A DNA stretch of 64,000 bases from Asterias rubens (GCF_902459465.1 NW_022985696.1:434001-498000), one strand, 5' to 3'; counted from the stretch's first letter, positions 27,493 through 36,548 are shown. Notes: a model not told the origin generated them from the letters alone. Translations and numbers: made by a program.

Positions 27493-30400
27493 TTTTTTTT
27501 TTTTTAAATTTTTATTACATACATACCTTGATGATATGAAACATGTGTTGAATAGCTCTTGGTATGATCCCATATTCATCCTCGGTCAGGTTGGTTGCAT
27601 TGTGTCCACCCACAGTGTACGTCTTACCAGAACCCTGTAAAAACACACACAATTATACAGGTAATAATAATAATAATAAAACTACATCCTTATTTATCTT
27701 TCAGTACGCGCTAATTGGGGGATAAAAACATATATGCTACGACCTCTGTTTTATTTCCTACTTCCTCTGTTTTTTTTACACAGTGCGTATTGTAAAATGT
27801 CATTTTGTCACGCTCCGTATACGGACAGTGCAAAAATTAATAAACTGTGTGCGCGTGAAATAACGCTCTGAAACTTAAAATTTTGAGCGTTGCAAGTGAG
27901 ACTGGAAGATAAATTCGTTATCACACGCGCGCTCGTTGGATATGGGACGCAGAAGCGCTATATTTTTTTGTATTCCACTCGTGCTTGTGTGATAACTTAT
28001 AATAGCCCGTCTCGCCCCGTAAAGGGTGTATTGAAGCGCTCGGTCTTTCTTTCTGCAAGATATGTGGAGCTGCGTTTGGAAATATAATACATATACGTAC
28101 CTTTTAAAGGCAGTGGACACTATTGGTAATTACTCAAAATAATTATCAGCATAAAACCTTTCTTGATTACGAGTAATGGGGAGAGGTTGATAGTATAAAA
28201 CATTGTGAGAAACCTCCGAAGTGACGTAGGTTTCGGTAAAGAAGTTGTTTTCTACGAATTTGATTTCGAGACCTCAAGCTTAAAATTTGAGGTCTCGAAA
28301 TCAAGCATCTGAAAGCACACAAGTTCACGTGAACAAGGGTGTTTTTTTCTTTCATTGTTATCCCGCAACTTCAATGACTGATTGAGCTAAAATTTTCACA
28401 GGTTTGTTATTTTATGCATGTTGAGATACACCGACTACAGTATGAAGACTAGCCTTTGACAATTACCAATAGTGTCCAGTGTCTTTAAAGCACCATGTTC
28501 ATACACAGTGCATGGCGCAATATGCCGCGATCAATATAGGGAAACCGGGCGAACCCCTTCTCTTTACGATAAGTGCCCTGGGTCCTTTTTTTTGTGCGTT
28601 ACACAACACACTGGACCAATGGCTTTAGACGAAGTATCAAGGTTAATGGTTAATTGTCTTGCTGTTAAGGACACATGTGTCACGATTGGGACTCAACCCC
28701 ACACTCTACTGATTAGAAACTTGTCACTTGTGCAAGAAAGTATTGTGTCACGGCAGGATTTTATGGTCGTGTGGCATGTGTATGGCGATGATTATAGAAA
28801 AACAAATGGTATACTAAGGGTTAAATTTAAACATCTTTATAAATCACACCTCATCTTGGTTCTGCTCATAGAGTTATATAAAAGAACTAGAGGTCGCAAT
28901 GGCCTATATACGCGCCCTGGCATGCGCGCAGGCGGCCATTTTCTAAGTTGAACAAACAGGCATTGCTTAGCGTGTGTTTGTGCGGCCATTTTGTAAGTTG
29001 ACAAAAAAGCATCGCGTCAGTGTTCAATAAACACAAACTTCAACATGAACTTCATATTCAACGCGCGTACAGAACGGCGCGTGTGTCTCCTTACGGTCCG
29101 TCGCGTTTGTGCAAGAAGCATCACCAGTGCGCCCTCTAGTTCTTATCTGGTTCTGCTGAAAAAAATTTCAAAACCCATTCAAAATGTCAACTTACAGTCT
29201 GTCCATAGGCAAACACGGTAGCATTGTAGCCTTCGAAGAAACTGGTAACAAGTCCACTGACACATACTTTATATACCTCCTCCTGTGCGGGTACCAGGCG
29301 GAAAAAAACAAAAACAAAGCTTAAATAAGAGATGTTAAATTTTCATCGGGGATAAAGAATATTAGTTTTGATTTTTACCAATACACCGATGCGGTTTCGA
29401 GCGATTACGTGCAGGACCAGGTGTTAAAGGGTAATAACGAGTGCACTCGTTAAAACTTGTTCTCACTCGTTCTACTCGCATTTGTTTTTGGATACCTACC
29501 TTTAATCATAACTGTATACTTAGTACTTTCCCGAGTCCTGTGAAAAATATCACAGCCATGTTACTGGGGTGGGATTCGAACCCACGACCCTTGTAATTCT
29601 AGAACAGTTTGAAAACAAATCTGAGCAAACTATGTACACTATTTCTGTGGCGTCACTCTTTTGTTAAAAGTGTGGATTATTCTTAAGAATCAATGCTCAA
29701 CATTAGATTCGTTGCGTATCAACCCTCAACTATTGATTCCTTACAAACTAAAGTGAGTCGTTATCTGGAAACACAGCTGGAAATTCTGTACCTTTTAATC
29801 TTTTTTGTGTAAACAGGATCACTATCTAGTTTCACAACTCACTTAAGTTAGACAAATACTTTACAACTTTTCGAAACATTGTATGTACTCAATAATGTCG
29901 CAAGCACTGTGACCAAACGTTGTTAAAAACTCATTCGCTTGAAAGTTATTTCAGACATGCATAGTAGACACCATGGAAACAGGTTACCTGGTCTTATGTG
30001 CTAAGCACCTTTTCCTAATTGTCCTCATTTTCTATACAGTAACCATCTGAAAGTTAGCATGACTTTTACTGTGCTTAACGTGAGCCGCACCAAAACAGGG
30101 AAATCGCACAAAAACTCAAAATTGATCAGCTTTATGCAATGAGCAAGGCCATTATAGAGCAATTCATACAATCTTTCTCACCTACATACCATGGGAGTAT
30201 AGCCCCCGAGCTGCCGTGTTAGTCCAAATTTTACCAACCTATAATCAACACAGTATCAACCTGTTTAAAGACACAGGACACTATTGGTATGTCAAAGACA
30301 TGTCTTCTCACTTGGTGTATCTCAACATAGGCCTACATGTATATATGCATAAAATAACAAACCTGTGAAAATTTGAGCTCAATTGTCATCGAAGTTGCGA

Positions 30401-31642
30401 GATAATAATGAAAGAAAAAACACCCTGGTCACACGAAGTTGCGTGCTTTCAGATGCTTGATTTCGAGACCTCAAATTCTAAATTGATTATGAGGTCTCCG
30501 ATTATGAGGTCTCAAATTCTAAACTTAACGTCTCAAAATCAAATTTGTGGAAAATTACTTCTTTCTCGAAAACTACGTCACTACAGAGGGAAGCGTTTCT
30601 CACAGTTTTTCTATACTATCAACCTCTATGCATTACTCATTACAAAGTAAGGTTTTATGCTAATAATTATTTTTAGTAATTACCAAAAGTGTCCACTGCC
30701 TTTAAACCCCTGGTCATAGAGACGCATTTGCTCAAAGACACGTTTTTCATGACCAGGATTTGAACCCACATCGCGATGACATAAATACCAGAACTTGATC
30801 ACGATGTGCTAGACTGCTTGGACATGTAATACTTTAAACTTGGTCCGAGATCTTTACAATCTGAAACTTCCTACATGTCTAGACCTACCTGGTTAATCTT
30901 GGACGGAAGAACATGGTCGAACGTGAAAGCGCGGTCCCTTCCCACAATGACTTGATTAGTGTTGGGGATAACACGAACACAGGATTCATGATGATGGAGT
31001 TTCTCCTGGGGCAGGAAGGGTCGCACCTAAGAGTCAAAATGACAACATCAATATTTATGGTAGCAGGGCTTGAAATTGGATACTAGTGGGTAACTTTTTC
31101 ATTAGGTATGTAGTATGTTTGCTGGTAAATATGAAGTCGAGGTAAATTATCAAGAACCAGGCCTCGACGGGTTTAAACCACTACATGTAGTTGAAAACCG
31201 ATTCAACACACTTTGATCCCCATTCATATACCTTTTCGGTCAAAAACATCATCCCTTTTTGGTCAAAAAGTAAAATAAATGCAAACATTATTTGTTAAAT
31301 GATTTCTTTCAACACAACACCCCTCCAGCTTTGAAATGGTAGAGCCCTCCACTGTCTTATAAGAACAGGTGCAAGGTCACGTGTCACGCTCATGAATTAA
31401 CACTTTTTACCGGTCATTAACAAAAGGTTTATGCACACCTACGTTACGCGCTCTGCACCAATAGGAGTAGAGTAAACTGTCTGGGGTATTTACATATGAA
31501 TGCAAAATAATTCACATATAACATTTAACAATTTTAAACTAAGTGCAATTCTAGACGATACAATGATTTTTCGCATTGACATGACGATACAATCCCTAAT
31601 CTTACTCACCCTAACAGCAACACGCACTGGGACCTCCTGCAT
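340..31642 (-). CDS. KIF27: Kinesin-like protein KIF27 (KIF7/KIF27/Costal-2 family), 5' 21 coding exons, 3' end outside window
   Basis: Kinesin-4-class motor protein. In vertebrates KIF27 works with the kinase STK36 in building motile cilia and KIF7 regulates Hedgehog signalling at the cilium tip; invertebrates often have a single family member. I joined exons by GT-AG sites and reading phase: 31610-31642 (start ATG), 30889-31026, 29196-29282, 27527-27634, 26380-26512, 24606-24752, 22741-22911, 21214-21437, 19455-19586, 17767-17819, 15463-15685, 15066-15152, 14585-14704, 13162-13338, 8919-9055, 8206-8300, 5033-5216, 3967-4063, 2254-2421, 1063-1206, 340-429. They total 2748 nt (916 codons) with no internal stop and every phase matching. 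The protein opens [11 protein letters not shown], like the KIF27 N-terminus, and the stalk resembles KIF27 more than KIF21 or KIF4. Exons after 340 lie beyond the left edge. The assignment to this family is firm; KIF27 versus a pre-duplication KIF7/27 gene is inference. Confidence 0.93.
589..941 (+). mobile_element. tRNA-derived SINE, full length
   Basis: The left end is tRNA-like (Leu/Ser type): an A-box-like tagtcgtggccgagcggata and a B-box-like gggttccaatcccggtcg. A body follows (aaggtacttcactataattg, tatactccccagggagctga) and the element ends at gccactattattatt, a LINE-like tail. It is about 350 bp long and lies between KIF27 exons 21 and 20, antisense to the gene. Confidence 0.82.
1767..2145. 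repeat. MITE family 1 (GGCAGTGGACACTATTGG), full copy
   Basis: About 380 bp with inverted ends (ttaaagacagtggacactat ... atagtgtccactgcctt) and an inner palindrome around gatttcgagacctcaagttc. It is non-coding despite chance open frames. This family is the commonest repeat in the window. Confidence 0.9.
2500..2935. repeat. Nested inverted repeat (family seen also at 22370-22660 and 32420-32785)
   Basis: The outer arms are ctatgtaacttttgtagaac ... aatgtccacag and ctatggacattttgaaaaag. The inner arms repeat gagtaaaacaatgtcatgaa, which occurs twice in a row. The other two copies share gctgtagttttgggaaatga-type arms. Confidence 0.75.
3120..3830 (+). mobile_element. LINE reverse-transcriptase fragment, antisense in KIF27 intron 18
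   Basis: An open frame (3181-3777) carries C-terminal reverse-transcriptase signatures: [21 protein letters not shown] and [14 protein letters not shown]. The catalytic core is absent. It lies on the strand opposite to the kinesin, between exons 19 (2254-2421) and 18 (3967-4063). Family probably CR1/Jockey-like. Confidence 0.8.
4333..4701. repeat. MITE family 1, full copy
   Basis: Inverted ends ttaaagacactggacactaa and agtccactgcctttaa with the same inner cttcgagacctcaaaatg block. In KIF27 intron 17. Confidence 0.88.
5720..6103. repeat. MITE family 1, full copy
   Basis: Starts ttaaaggcagtggacactat, ends ccaatagtgtccag, and has a near-perfect inner palindrome (gatttcgagacctcaagttt / aatttgaggtctcgaaatca). 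A different palindromic repeat begins immediately at 6104. Confidence 0.9.
6104..6427. repeat. Two adjacent palindromes built from TTAGGACTAGTCCTAA
   Basis: Each palindrome begins ggggtggatttcacaaag and ends ctttgtgaaatc(g/c)acccc: 6104-6250 and 6253-6425. Both are filled with copies of gtcctaacttaggactagtc in both directions and could fold into long hairpins. A related but degraded copy is at 41110-41440. Confidence 0.88.
7660..8075 (-). mobile_element. LINE-like C-terminal fragment with adjoining SINE-like sequence
   Basis: On the minus strand about 170 bp (7660-7835) encode [20 protein letters not shown] followed by a [13 protein letters not shown] end, which resembles the C-terminus of some non-LTR retrotransposon proteins. 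The adjoining 7890-8075 (cctgtttcagccctaggagt, aaggccttgtgtgtcaggcg type sequence) looks like a separate short repeat with an A-rich end. Both lie in KIF27 intron 16. Confidence 0.5.
8575..8970 (-). repeat. 128-bp tandem repeats containing the 3' end of KIF27 exon 15
   Basis: The segment around the motif tgactggttgtcatcattgc starts at 8665, 8793 and 8921, exactly 128 bp apart. The third copy is the real 3' end and donor of exon 15 (8919-9055). The other two carry the same coding sequence (acidic Asp/Asn/Ser codons) plus the GTACGT donor, joined by AT-rich spacer with tatcgata motifs. A fourth, degenerate unit begins near 8575 and lacks most of the exon part. All copies sit downstream of the real donor in the transcript and have no acceptor of their own. 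Confidence 0.85.
10548..10690. repeat. 13-bp minisatellite (GTGTTCACGTTGT)n
   Basis: About 11 near-perfect 13-bp units in KIF27 intron 14, ending in cacgtgacac. Because 13 is not a multiple of three, all frames stay open by chance. It is not a gene and not a CRISPR array. Confidence 0.93.
11110..11492. repeat. MITE family 2 (GGAACACGTTGCCTTGGATCGG), full copy
   Basis: Inverted repeat: acacgttgccttggatcgga cgagttggtc at the left against ccaactcgtccgatccaagt at the right, with an inner palindrome (gtggttttccttttac / gtaaaaggaaaaccac). In KIF27 intron 14. Confidence 0.85.
12116..12336. repeat. MITE family 3 (GGGCCCAATTTCATAGAGCTGCTTAGC)
   Basis: Inverted repeat with ends tgggcccaatttcatagagc and gctctatgaaattgggccct. 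Other copies: 6537-6780, 12858-13112, 19021-19268, 33613-33860, 60577-60858 and 60950-61196. They fall in two subfamilies, one with gcaagcgccgaatttct inner sequence. Confidence 0.85.
12340..12495. repeat. Direct repeat of 11700-11905
   Basis: Both stretches carry gacagagaaatagacgacca and aaagtttagacgagtcagtc in the same orientation, about 640 bp apart, with small differences. MITE family 3 lies between them. No coding potential recognised; KIF27 intron 14. Confidence 0.78.
13354..13474 (-). pseudogene. Partial tandem copy of KIF27 exon 14
   Basis: This stretch repeats, almost base for base, the acceptor side and first 35 or so codons of the real exon at 13162-13338. On the minus strand it lies just upstream of the real exon and runs straight into that exon's own acceptor. 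The copy has an extra T after its acceptor (GTTTGATTAT instead of GTTGATTAT), so it would be out of frame, and it lacks a donor because it is cut at the duplication joint. I read it as a relic of a roughly 125-bp tandem duplication. Few differences separate it from the real exon, so it is fairly young. Confidence 0.85.
13520..13815 (+). mobile_element. tRNA-derived SINE, 5'-shortened copy
   Basis: Starts at the B-box (gggggttcgaatcctggtct), continues with cccaggggtatgaatgggta and gtctactccccagggagctg, and ends in att repeats. Same family as the copy at 589-941 but more divergent. In KIF27 intron 13, beside the duplicated exon 14. Confidence 0.72.
13937..14328. repeat. MITE family 1, full copy
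   Basis: Ends taaaggcagtggacactatt and atagtgtgcactgcctttaa; in KIF27 intron 13. Confidence 0.88.
14391..14578 (+). mobile_element. tRNA-derived SINE, second family
   Basis: tRNA-like head with B-box gtgggttcgagtcccagtcg, then gacacatgtgtcatcagcaa and ggtccggtgcgttgtgtaat. A copy in reverse orientation lies near 28590-28740. Ends next to the donor of KIF27 exon 13. Confidence 0.68.
14715..15050 (-). mobile_element. 3' end of an L2-like LINE with (AAT)n tail, in KIF27 intron 12
   Basis: The minus strand encodes the element's final residues ([19 protein letters not shown]), then 3' UTR (cgccttgaacacccagaagg) and a run of att/aat repeats at 14715-14747. That run stops about 10 bp before the acceptor of KIF27 exon 13 (14704), so the tail lies in the 3' splice-site region. 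Confidence 0.82.
15727..16066. repeat. MITE family 2, full copy
   Basis: Left ggaacacgttgccttggatc and right gatccaaggcaatgtgcc, inner caaaattttgacttcataaa. It starts about 40 bp from KIF27 exon 11. Partial copies lie at 4121-4260 and 58880-58920. Confidence 0.85.
17914..18286. repeat. MITE family 1, full copy
   Basis: Ends taaaggcagtggacactatt and tagtgtccactgcctttaa; in KIF27 intron 9. Confidence 0.88.
18325..18465 (+). mobile_element. Probable LINE 3' terminal fragment
   Basis: About 140 bp ending in gttatgcgcttgtgtacgtg ... gcaatataaatgaagtatta followed by att units, the terminal pattern of L2/CR1-like elements. No protein remnant seen. Confidence 0.45.
19455..31642 (-). CDS. KIF27: KIF27 motor domain, exons 1-9
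   Basis: Residues 1-391 of the gene model. All kinesin ATPase motifs are visible. The P-loop GQTGSGKT is at residues 84-91 and is split by the intron between exons 3 and 4. Switch I NEVSSRSH is at 201-208 (exon 6), switch II DLAGSE at 254-259 (exon 7), and YRDSKIT at 303-309 (exon 8). The motor therefore looks catalytically complete, unlike Drosophila Costal-2, whose motor is divergent. An insert of about 25 acidic/polar residues (218-245) lies before the conserved KFHFVDLAG segment, where vertebrate KIF7/27 also carry a variable loop. Exon 8 ends at the LKYANR neck region and exon 9 begins ARNITNKP, the usual motor-to-stalk junction of this family. Confidence 0.93.
19600..20781 (-). mobile_element. 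5'-truncated LINE (CR1/Jockey-like), inside KIF27 intron 8
   Basis: An open reading frame of about 257 codons (20008-20781) encodes the C-terminal end of a non-LTR reverse transcriptase: [38 protein letters not shown] and [13 protein letters not shown] are typical. The polymerase core and endonuclease are absent. The 3' end is AT-rich and finishes in an (AAT)n tail at 19600-19630, right beside the acceptor of KIF27 exon 9. The 5' end joins a truncated copy of that same exon, so about 60 bp of exon-like sequence flanks the element on both sides. It has the same orientation as the gene. Confidence 0.85.
20768..20908 (-). pseudogene. Two partial copies of KIF27 exon 9
   Basis: Two segments, 20856-20908 and 20768-20820, match the first 17 or so codons of exon 9 (19455-19586). 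Both encode versions of the ITNKP...NRD.NS segment, with divergence: one has a short internal deletion and the other A-to-Q and I-to-T changes. The second copy is cut off exactly where a LINE begins. The real exon 9 lies on the other side of that LINE. They look like non-functional relics of tandem duplication; neither has a donor. Confidence 0.8.
21061..21108 (-). pseudogene. Relic copy of the 3' end of KIF27 exon 8
   Basis: About 47 bp here match the last codons and donor of exon 8 at 21214-21260 (the part encoding LKYANR, then GT). On the minus strand it lies just downstream of the real donor. It has several substitutions, and the donor-like site reads GTTAGC instead of GTAAGC. It is too short to be an exon and probably belongs to the same local duplication history as the exon 9 copies next to it. 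Confidence 0.7.
22951..23545. repeat. Composite of two MITE copies
   Basis: The first part (acactggacactttcggtac, cgcacgtttcgccgtgtcat) belongs to a related subfamily also seen at 24788-24990. The second part (23310-23545) is a truncated family 1 copy. They are joined through a shared cacaggtttgttatttcatg segment. In KIF27 intron 6. Confidence 0.72.
24105..24575. mobile_element. TIR element in KIF27 intron 6
   Basis: The left end (gctatatgaattgactagag tgctaac) and the right end (gttagcgctctagtcaatat ataaagct) are inverted repeats that continue into gttttgaagcca / tggcttcaaaac. An internal frame of 122 codons (24170-24538) shows no motif I know and may be chance. Non-autonomous DNA element most likely. 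Confidence 0.65.
25330..25462. repeat. Palindromic repeat (GCCGTGTCCGAAACG)
   Basis: An almost perfect 130-bp inverted repeat: gccgtgtccgaaacgacgac at the left pairs with gtcgccgtttcggacacggc at the right, with inner tagctgtag/ctacagcta complement. A MITE-like hairpin in KIF27 intron 5. Confidence 0.85.
25660..26044. repeat. MITE family 1, full copy
   Basis: Ends ttaaagacactggacactat and tagtgtccactgcctttaa. In KIF27 intron 5. Confidence 0.88.
26543..26944. repeat. MITE family 1, full copy beside KIF27 exon 5
   Basis: Starts only 30 bp from the acceptor of exon 5 (26512). A truncated second copy follows immediately (26941-27100) sharing the tttaaaggca joint. Confidence 0.88.
27165..27410 (+). 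mobile_element. SINE 3' body followed by (ATT)n
   Basis: Shares tatactccccagggagctga and gatttaaggaatgatttaag with the SINE at 589-941, but the tRNA-like head is lost. It ends cgggctctgataaagcattg then att units; a longer (ATT)n run follows at 27431-27500 next to KIF27 exon 4. Confidence 0.7.
27431..27500. repeat. (ATT)n microsatellite
   Basis: About 23 uninterrupted att units followed by a T run, ending about 27 bp from the donor of KIF27 exon 4 (27527). Confidence 0.95.
28104..28488. repeat. MITE family 1, full copy
   Basis: Ends taaaggcagtggacactatt and tagtgtccagtgtctttaaa; in KIF27 intron 3. Confidence 0.88.
28590..28740 (-). mobile_element. tRNA-derived SINE, second family, reverse copy
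   Basis: On the minus strand it reads gtgggg ttgagtcccaatcg, then gacacatgtgtcc and the gtgttgtgtaacgcac end, matching the copy at 14391-14578. Diverged, with a T-rich insertion. In KIF27 intron 3. Confidence 0.6.
28865..29155. repeat. TIR element (AGAACTAGAGGTCGC)
   Basis: The left end agttatataaaagaactaga ggtcgc is matched in inverted form by gcgccctctagttcttat at the right. GC-rich interior with repeated gcggccattttctaagttga-type segments. About 40 bp from the donor of KIF27 exon 3. Confidence 0.68.
30265..30705. repeat. MITE family 1, full copy with extra inner repeat
   Basis: The inner palindrome block (gaggtctc...aaattctaaa) occurs twice in this copy, making it longer than the others. 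In KIF27 intron 2. Confidence 0.85.
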
Positions 31643-31984
31643 TGCTGATCACCTTCAATTGGCTCTAAGAACTCGTGATGATGTTGTTAGCATGGTTTTC
31701 CTAGCAGTCTTTGACAAAAATGTGTGTAAATCACATGCTGAATCTGAAATGAAAAAATAAATAAATAAATTTCGAATTCTGTTATACGTAGAGTGCAAGT
31801 CTTTTGAGTGTGTCACCATGATTCACACCATGCACATGGTGTTTACCAGATGCATGCAGCCTGGAAAAAAAAGTGGATGACGTCATAATTCTGTGTGATA
31901 AATTACAACAACTTACAGAAGAACGACTGAACTTCAACTTAAAGAGACCCCACAGCAGTCCTGTCACCACTAGAAACCACAACC

Positions 31985-32262
31985 CACTCACCCTTTCAAT
32001 CCCTTCCTCTAGAACCAACGCTTTTCGTAACTTCTGACACGATGTACTATTTATTTATCAAACTCAGAAAGGAAATTTCCTTCAACACTTTCAAGAACCA
32101 ACTCAAGACCCACCTCTTCAAACAAGCTGCTTCTCCTTCTGTTTATTTTGTTTAATTAGTTCCTTCAGTTGTTAGCTTTGTTAGGGTTCCTGCGCCAGGA
32201 ATGTCACCTGTGACAGACATGGCGCATGGCGTAATAAAGTTTCCTTTATTATTATTATTATG
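31985..32262 (+). mobile_element. 3' end of a LINE, just upstream of KIF27
   Basis: Contains the typical end of an L2/CR1-like reverse-transcriptase reading frame (ttcaagaaccaactcaagac, cacctcttcaaacaagctgc), then a 3' UTR and a tail gcgtaataaagtttcctttattattattatta. It is on the strand opposite to KIF27 and lies about 350 bp from its start codon. Confidence 0.7.
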
Positions 32263-34845
32263 TATTTCATTTTTTGTGTACGAGTCGAGACCAGACTAAC
32301 ATGATGAGAAAAAGGCTGTGTCTGACACAACGACTTCGGCTAGTTGAGCTAAGTAACTCAAGCTAGATCGCGTGCGCCTGCCTATCAATCATTCTTTTCA
32401 AAACTTGTGCTATATTAATATTAATATTAAACTTACGTCCTCAGTTTGAAGATAATAATGATATTATTAGAAAGCTTCCCTTGAAAATTTACTTACCGAG
32501 GTGCTGTAGTTTTTGGGAAATGAGTAAAACAAATAATTGTTGTCTCCGTTAAGTTTAACCATGTAAAAACTTAACCAGTTATGGTTTTGGTAATATCATA
32601 ACTGGTTAATAGGACTTTACATGCTAAAATAATTTTAATTTGTGACTTGTTTTACTCATTTCTCAAAAACTACACAACCGCAGTTAGATTTAATGAATGT
32701 AGGGACGCTTTCCACTATCATGCACTGTACGTTTAAATAATGTAAACAAATCTGTGGAAATTTTGAAAAGTACCCGAATCCAGATAGTTTCTTCAGAAAC
32801 AGTGAGTTAGTTTTCCTACCTTCATTTCTCGATGGACGTGCCTACTTCACGTACTTCACACCCAGATTGACTTGGTAAACAGGTCAATACGGGATAATGC
32901 AATCATCAACAATTAATTATAGAGTTCGAATGGCGTTACTTTTGTTGTGTGATTGTCCAATTTCAAGAATTCACCCATAAACAAAAATTGGCCTGAAATT
33001 AAGGTATGGAACGAACAAACAGTTATTATTTTGTCAACGAGCGTCAACGTAAGTCGTTCAGTATTCTTCGCCTTAATGCCTAATAATATATATATTTTTT
33101 TTGTTTACCGTCAATGCACCATTAACGAATCTTTCTTTTCGAAAGGTAACGTCAAAACACCGTCAACACTTCCACAACATTTTTGTTAGTCGACAGAGCA
33201 GCATTGGCTAATGAGTTGTACGTCGAGTTCGCTTCCGTTCCCAACATAACACTTAAAATGTTATTTTACTTCATGACCACTAGCAATGACGGTCGTTGAC
33301 GACCAACATAAATTGGACGCAGTCTAAAATTGATGTAGTTCAAAATACAGCGCTCTTCTATCTAGGTCATAGGTCATTGTCAATGGGAACAGATGCTAAC
33401 CACTCTACGGCTGTTTCATGTTTGATTGATTGAAATCGGGAGATAAAACAGTGCAAGGAGGGAAGGGGGTAATTAAGCGGGTCACTGTGACCTTGTGAAG
33501 ATTCTGTGACTCTATAAGTCTTGCGTGTTTGTTGATAAATCAGTGATAATTATTTCATTATGTAGGCCTATGACCAACCGAAGTTATATACCCTTTGATG
33601 TACCATGGCCTGGGCCCCATTTCATAGAGCTGCTAAGCACGAAAATTTGCTCAGCCTGAAATTTCTTCCTTGATAAAAACAGCCGGATTACCAACCAAAT
33701 TCACATTTGTTGAGTATTGCTTGTTACTGGTATTCAGCTGAATTGTTTGCTCATCCCGAAAATCACGTGGAAATTTGGTCAGTAATCCTGTTGTTATCGA
33801 GGTAGAAATGCCATGCCGAGCAATTTGTTTGTGCTTAGCAGCTCTATGAAATTGGGCCCGTGGTGCAACCATCAACTCATTTTAGGGACTGGAATACATG
33901 GCTCCTCCGAACCACTTGTAGGGACCATTACGCCCTCAACGTACGGCAAGTAATTCAAACTCAAGGGTAGTTAGGGCATGCATCTGGACACTGGACACTG
34001 GACAAGCTATTTTCCCTTCAGTAAGAAGTACGCCCCGCCCCCTAAAGAGACAGGTGAGCAAAATAATGACAACGATATTGAAAACAAAAAAAGAATCGGA
34101 CATTATTTCGTTCCCCGAAACAATTAATTATTATCTTACCTTTAAAATAGGCCTACGTTTTTGATAGCTCGAAATGTTCTGTTTTGGAAACATGCCTTCG
34201 AGGGAAAACAAATACTTATATTTAAGGGAACGAAATAATTTAAGTATGTTTTATTTCCTTTTCAATATTTGATTTACCTGTCCCTTTGGGGGATCCGTAC
34301 CAAACGACCTCATGATACAGTGATCAACAACACATCAACATTTTTCTGTTTTAACTCAAACCAGCACCAAAGCAATAAAAATTTAAAAACGGAAGGAAAC
34401 AAAGAAAAAAGAAAAACCTATAATAAAAACAAACTCCATTAAGTTTAACATGAAAAGTGTGAAAAGAACGATTTGAATACCAAGTGAATATGTCTCCTGA
34501 GCGTTTTATTCTCCGGTTCTCGACCATGCTGCTTATCCCATAATATGTCTCAGAACTTCTAGAGGTCAATCTAATTTGGATAGGTCTCATTTGCATAGCA
34601 CAGTGGCGTAACATCAGGACACTACAAAAAGGATCAACTTAAACAACATAAAATAAATGTTAGCTTTGCTTTATAAATTTAATTTTCTACTTTAAATTAA
34701 TTACCTTTAATTTTTCCTAATCTTACTGTATTTATTTAAATCGTAGATAATTAGTGAAGACAAGAGAACATCACTTTTTGAATGATTGCAATCTGTCACT
34801 CATCCATGGCAATTTTCAGACCGAGGGAAACCGACGGGAGACTTT

Positions 34846-34980
34846 TGGGACGCGGTGGCAGCAGACTTTACCAAGTAAAATCCATTGATCTCGGTAATGT
34901 GCGCATACTCAGAACTACGTAAACAATGGAAACTTACCTGGTAATCTGCTGCCACCTAGCGTTCCAAAGTCTCCCATTCT
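34846..34980. repeat. MITE family 4 (GGGAGACTTT...GGCAGCAGACTT)
   Basis: Inverted repeat with gggagacttttgggacgcgg at the left and cgttccaaagtctccca at the right. Two better-preserved copies lie close together at 35649-35793 and 35930-36077, each with gtttacgtagttctgaacat inside. Confidence 0.82.
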
Positions 34981-35648
34981 AACCCTTAAAAGCAGCCGCC
35001 GGACAAACATTATGCTGGACCCACTTGGTGCGATCGGAAGGCATATAATATTACGGGTAAATAACTGTGTTTGGGGTACAATTATGTTCTACTGCACAAA
35101 TTAATAGATGTTCCCTGCAGCCGATTTCACGAAACGCTAGTGCATGTAGAGTTGTTATACCGCCCTCTATTGACTGTAGTTGTTAAGTGTATAAGTTGTA
35201 ATCCAAGATGTCTGACCAATAATAACGTACCATGAATCAGTCTAATCTAACATGTCTAAGTGTCTCAGTGGATAAAGCCTAAACACCACAGCTGGGATTA
35301 ATCCTATCTCGAGTCAGAACGAGTAACCTGTCCGATTTTAGGACGGGTTTGATGCACTCCTACGTCTATGGATACGGAACTTAACTTTTAAGAAGAGTTT
35401 GGTTAAATCGACGGCTGGACCCACCACATCAAATATTGAAGTATTCTGAAAACGTACGGTTAATCCGGCAAATTCAAAGATTTATGTTTGTGCACACGCT
35501 CAGAATTGTTGTGCACGCTACCCATGTATTACCAAGAAAATAAATTCCCAAAGAATCCGATTCCCGGCCCATTGATATTTTTAATGGGTGGGTTCCCATT
35601 ATGATTCAATGTGATTCAATAGGGTTCTATTGGATCCCCTGTATCCAA

Positions 35649-36077
35649 TAGGAGACTTTCCAACGCTAGGCGGCAGCAGACATACCGGGTAAATTCCCAT
35701 TGTTTACGTAGTTCTGAACATGCGCATAATTCTGAGAACAATGGATTTACCCGGTAAGTCTGCTGCCCTCTATCGTCCCAGAAAGTCTCCCATTGGACCC
35801 CATTGAAACTATGTACCAAATTCCACACCAATCCCAATTAATCCCATTGAGTCCCAGTGATGTTTTGAATGAGATTCGATGGGATCAAGTTCTATGCTTC
35901 TCCTCATTGGTCATGACAGCGTCCACGGCAATAGGAGACTTTCCAACGCTAGGTGGCAGCAGACATACCGGGTAAATTTCCATTGTTTACGTAGTTCTGA
36001 ACATGCGCATAATTCTGAGAACAATGGATTTACCCGGTAAATCTGCTGCCCTCTATCGTCCCAGAAAGTCTCCCATT
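35649..36077. repeat. Two nearly identical MITE family 4 copies 136 bp apart
   Basis: Copies at 35649-35793 and 35930-36077 share ataggagactttccaacgct at the left and ctctatcgtcccagaaagtc at the right and differ at only a few bases. The sequence between is built of imperfect cccattga units. Confidence 0.85.
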
Positions 36078-36548
36078 TACACGACATCGATTTTTGTTTA
36101 CACTTTCACCTTTAAAGGGTCGGTGTACGTTGGGCCGACATTTACTCAAATTATGGATTAATACAAGATTACTTGAAGACGTACAGCAGCTTCTGATAGT
36201 ATACAGCATTCTGAGACAAATTTCACTTTGTAGTGGTTATGAAAAGAATTAATCAGTTATACACAAAAATCAATAAAATATGAGAAGCGTTTATTGTGTC
36301 AGAAACGCTTCTCAGATTGTGTATTTAAATTGCAGATTATTATTTCTGCGTGGACATAACTGTCACAGATATTCACCTTTTGAAATGAAAACTTAACGGG
36401 TTGTTTTATGGTATTATAACAAACAGTGGGTTCCAACTACCAAACGTATACAATCGCTTTAAATTCTCACTTCTTTCTTTAATGCACTGTGTTGGTGGGC
36501 AGCGGGTTAAAACCTAATCAATAATTTGTCTTCCCATTCTTTTTCAGA

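Larger units (their letters stand above)
31643..36548. other. Intergenic region upstream of KIF27, repeats only
   Basis: Apart from a LINE tail (31985-32262), a nested inverted repeat (32420-32785), a family 3 MITE (33613-33860) and family 4 MITEs (34846-36077), I see AT-rich unique sequence without convincing exons. The promoter of KIF27 and upstream exons of the gene ending at 37203 could be here, but I cannot point to them. Confidence 0.5.

Noticed and set aside
28472..28951. 159-codon plus-strand frame
   Set aside because: It runs across the end of a MITE, a reversed SINE and the start of a TIR element, so it is a chance frame.
34278..34314. Possible first KIF27 exon on the minus strand (ATG, 12 codons, then GTAAAT)
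   Set aside because: The exon at 31610-31642 gives the expected [11 protein letters not shown] start in the right phase. The 34.3-kb piece has no similarity to the family and its end does not fit the phase of the next exon.
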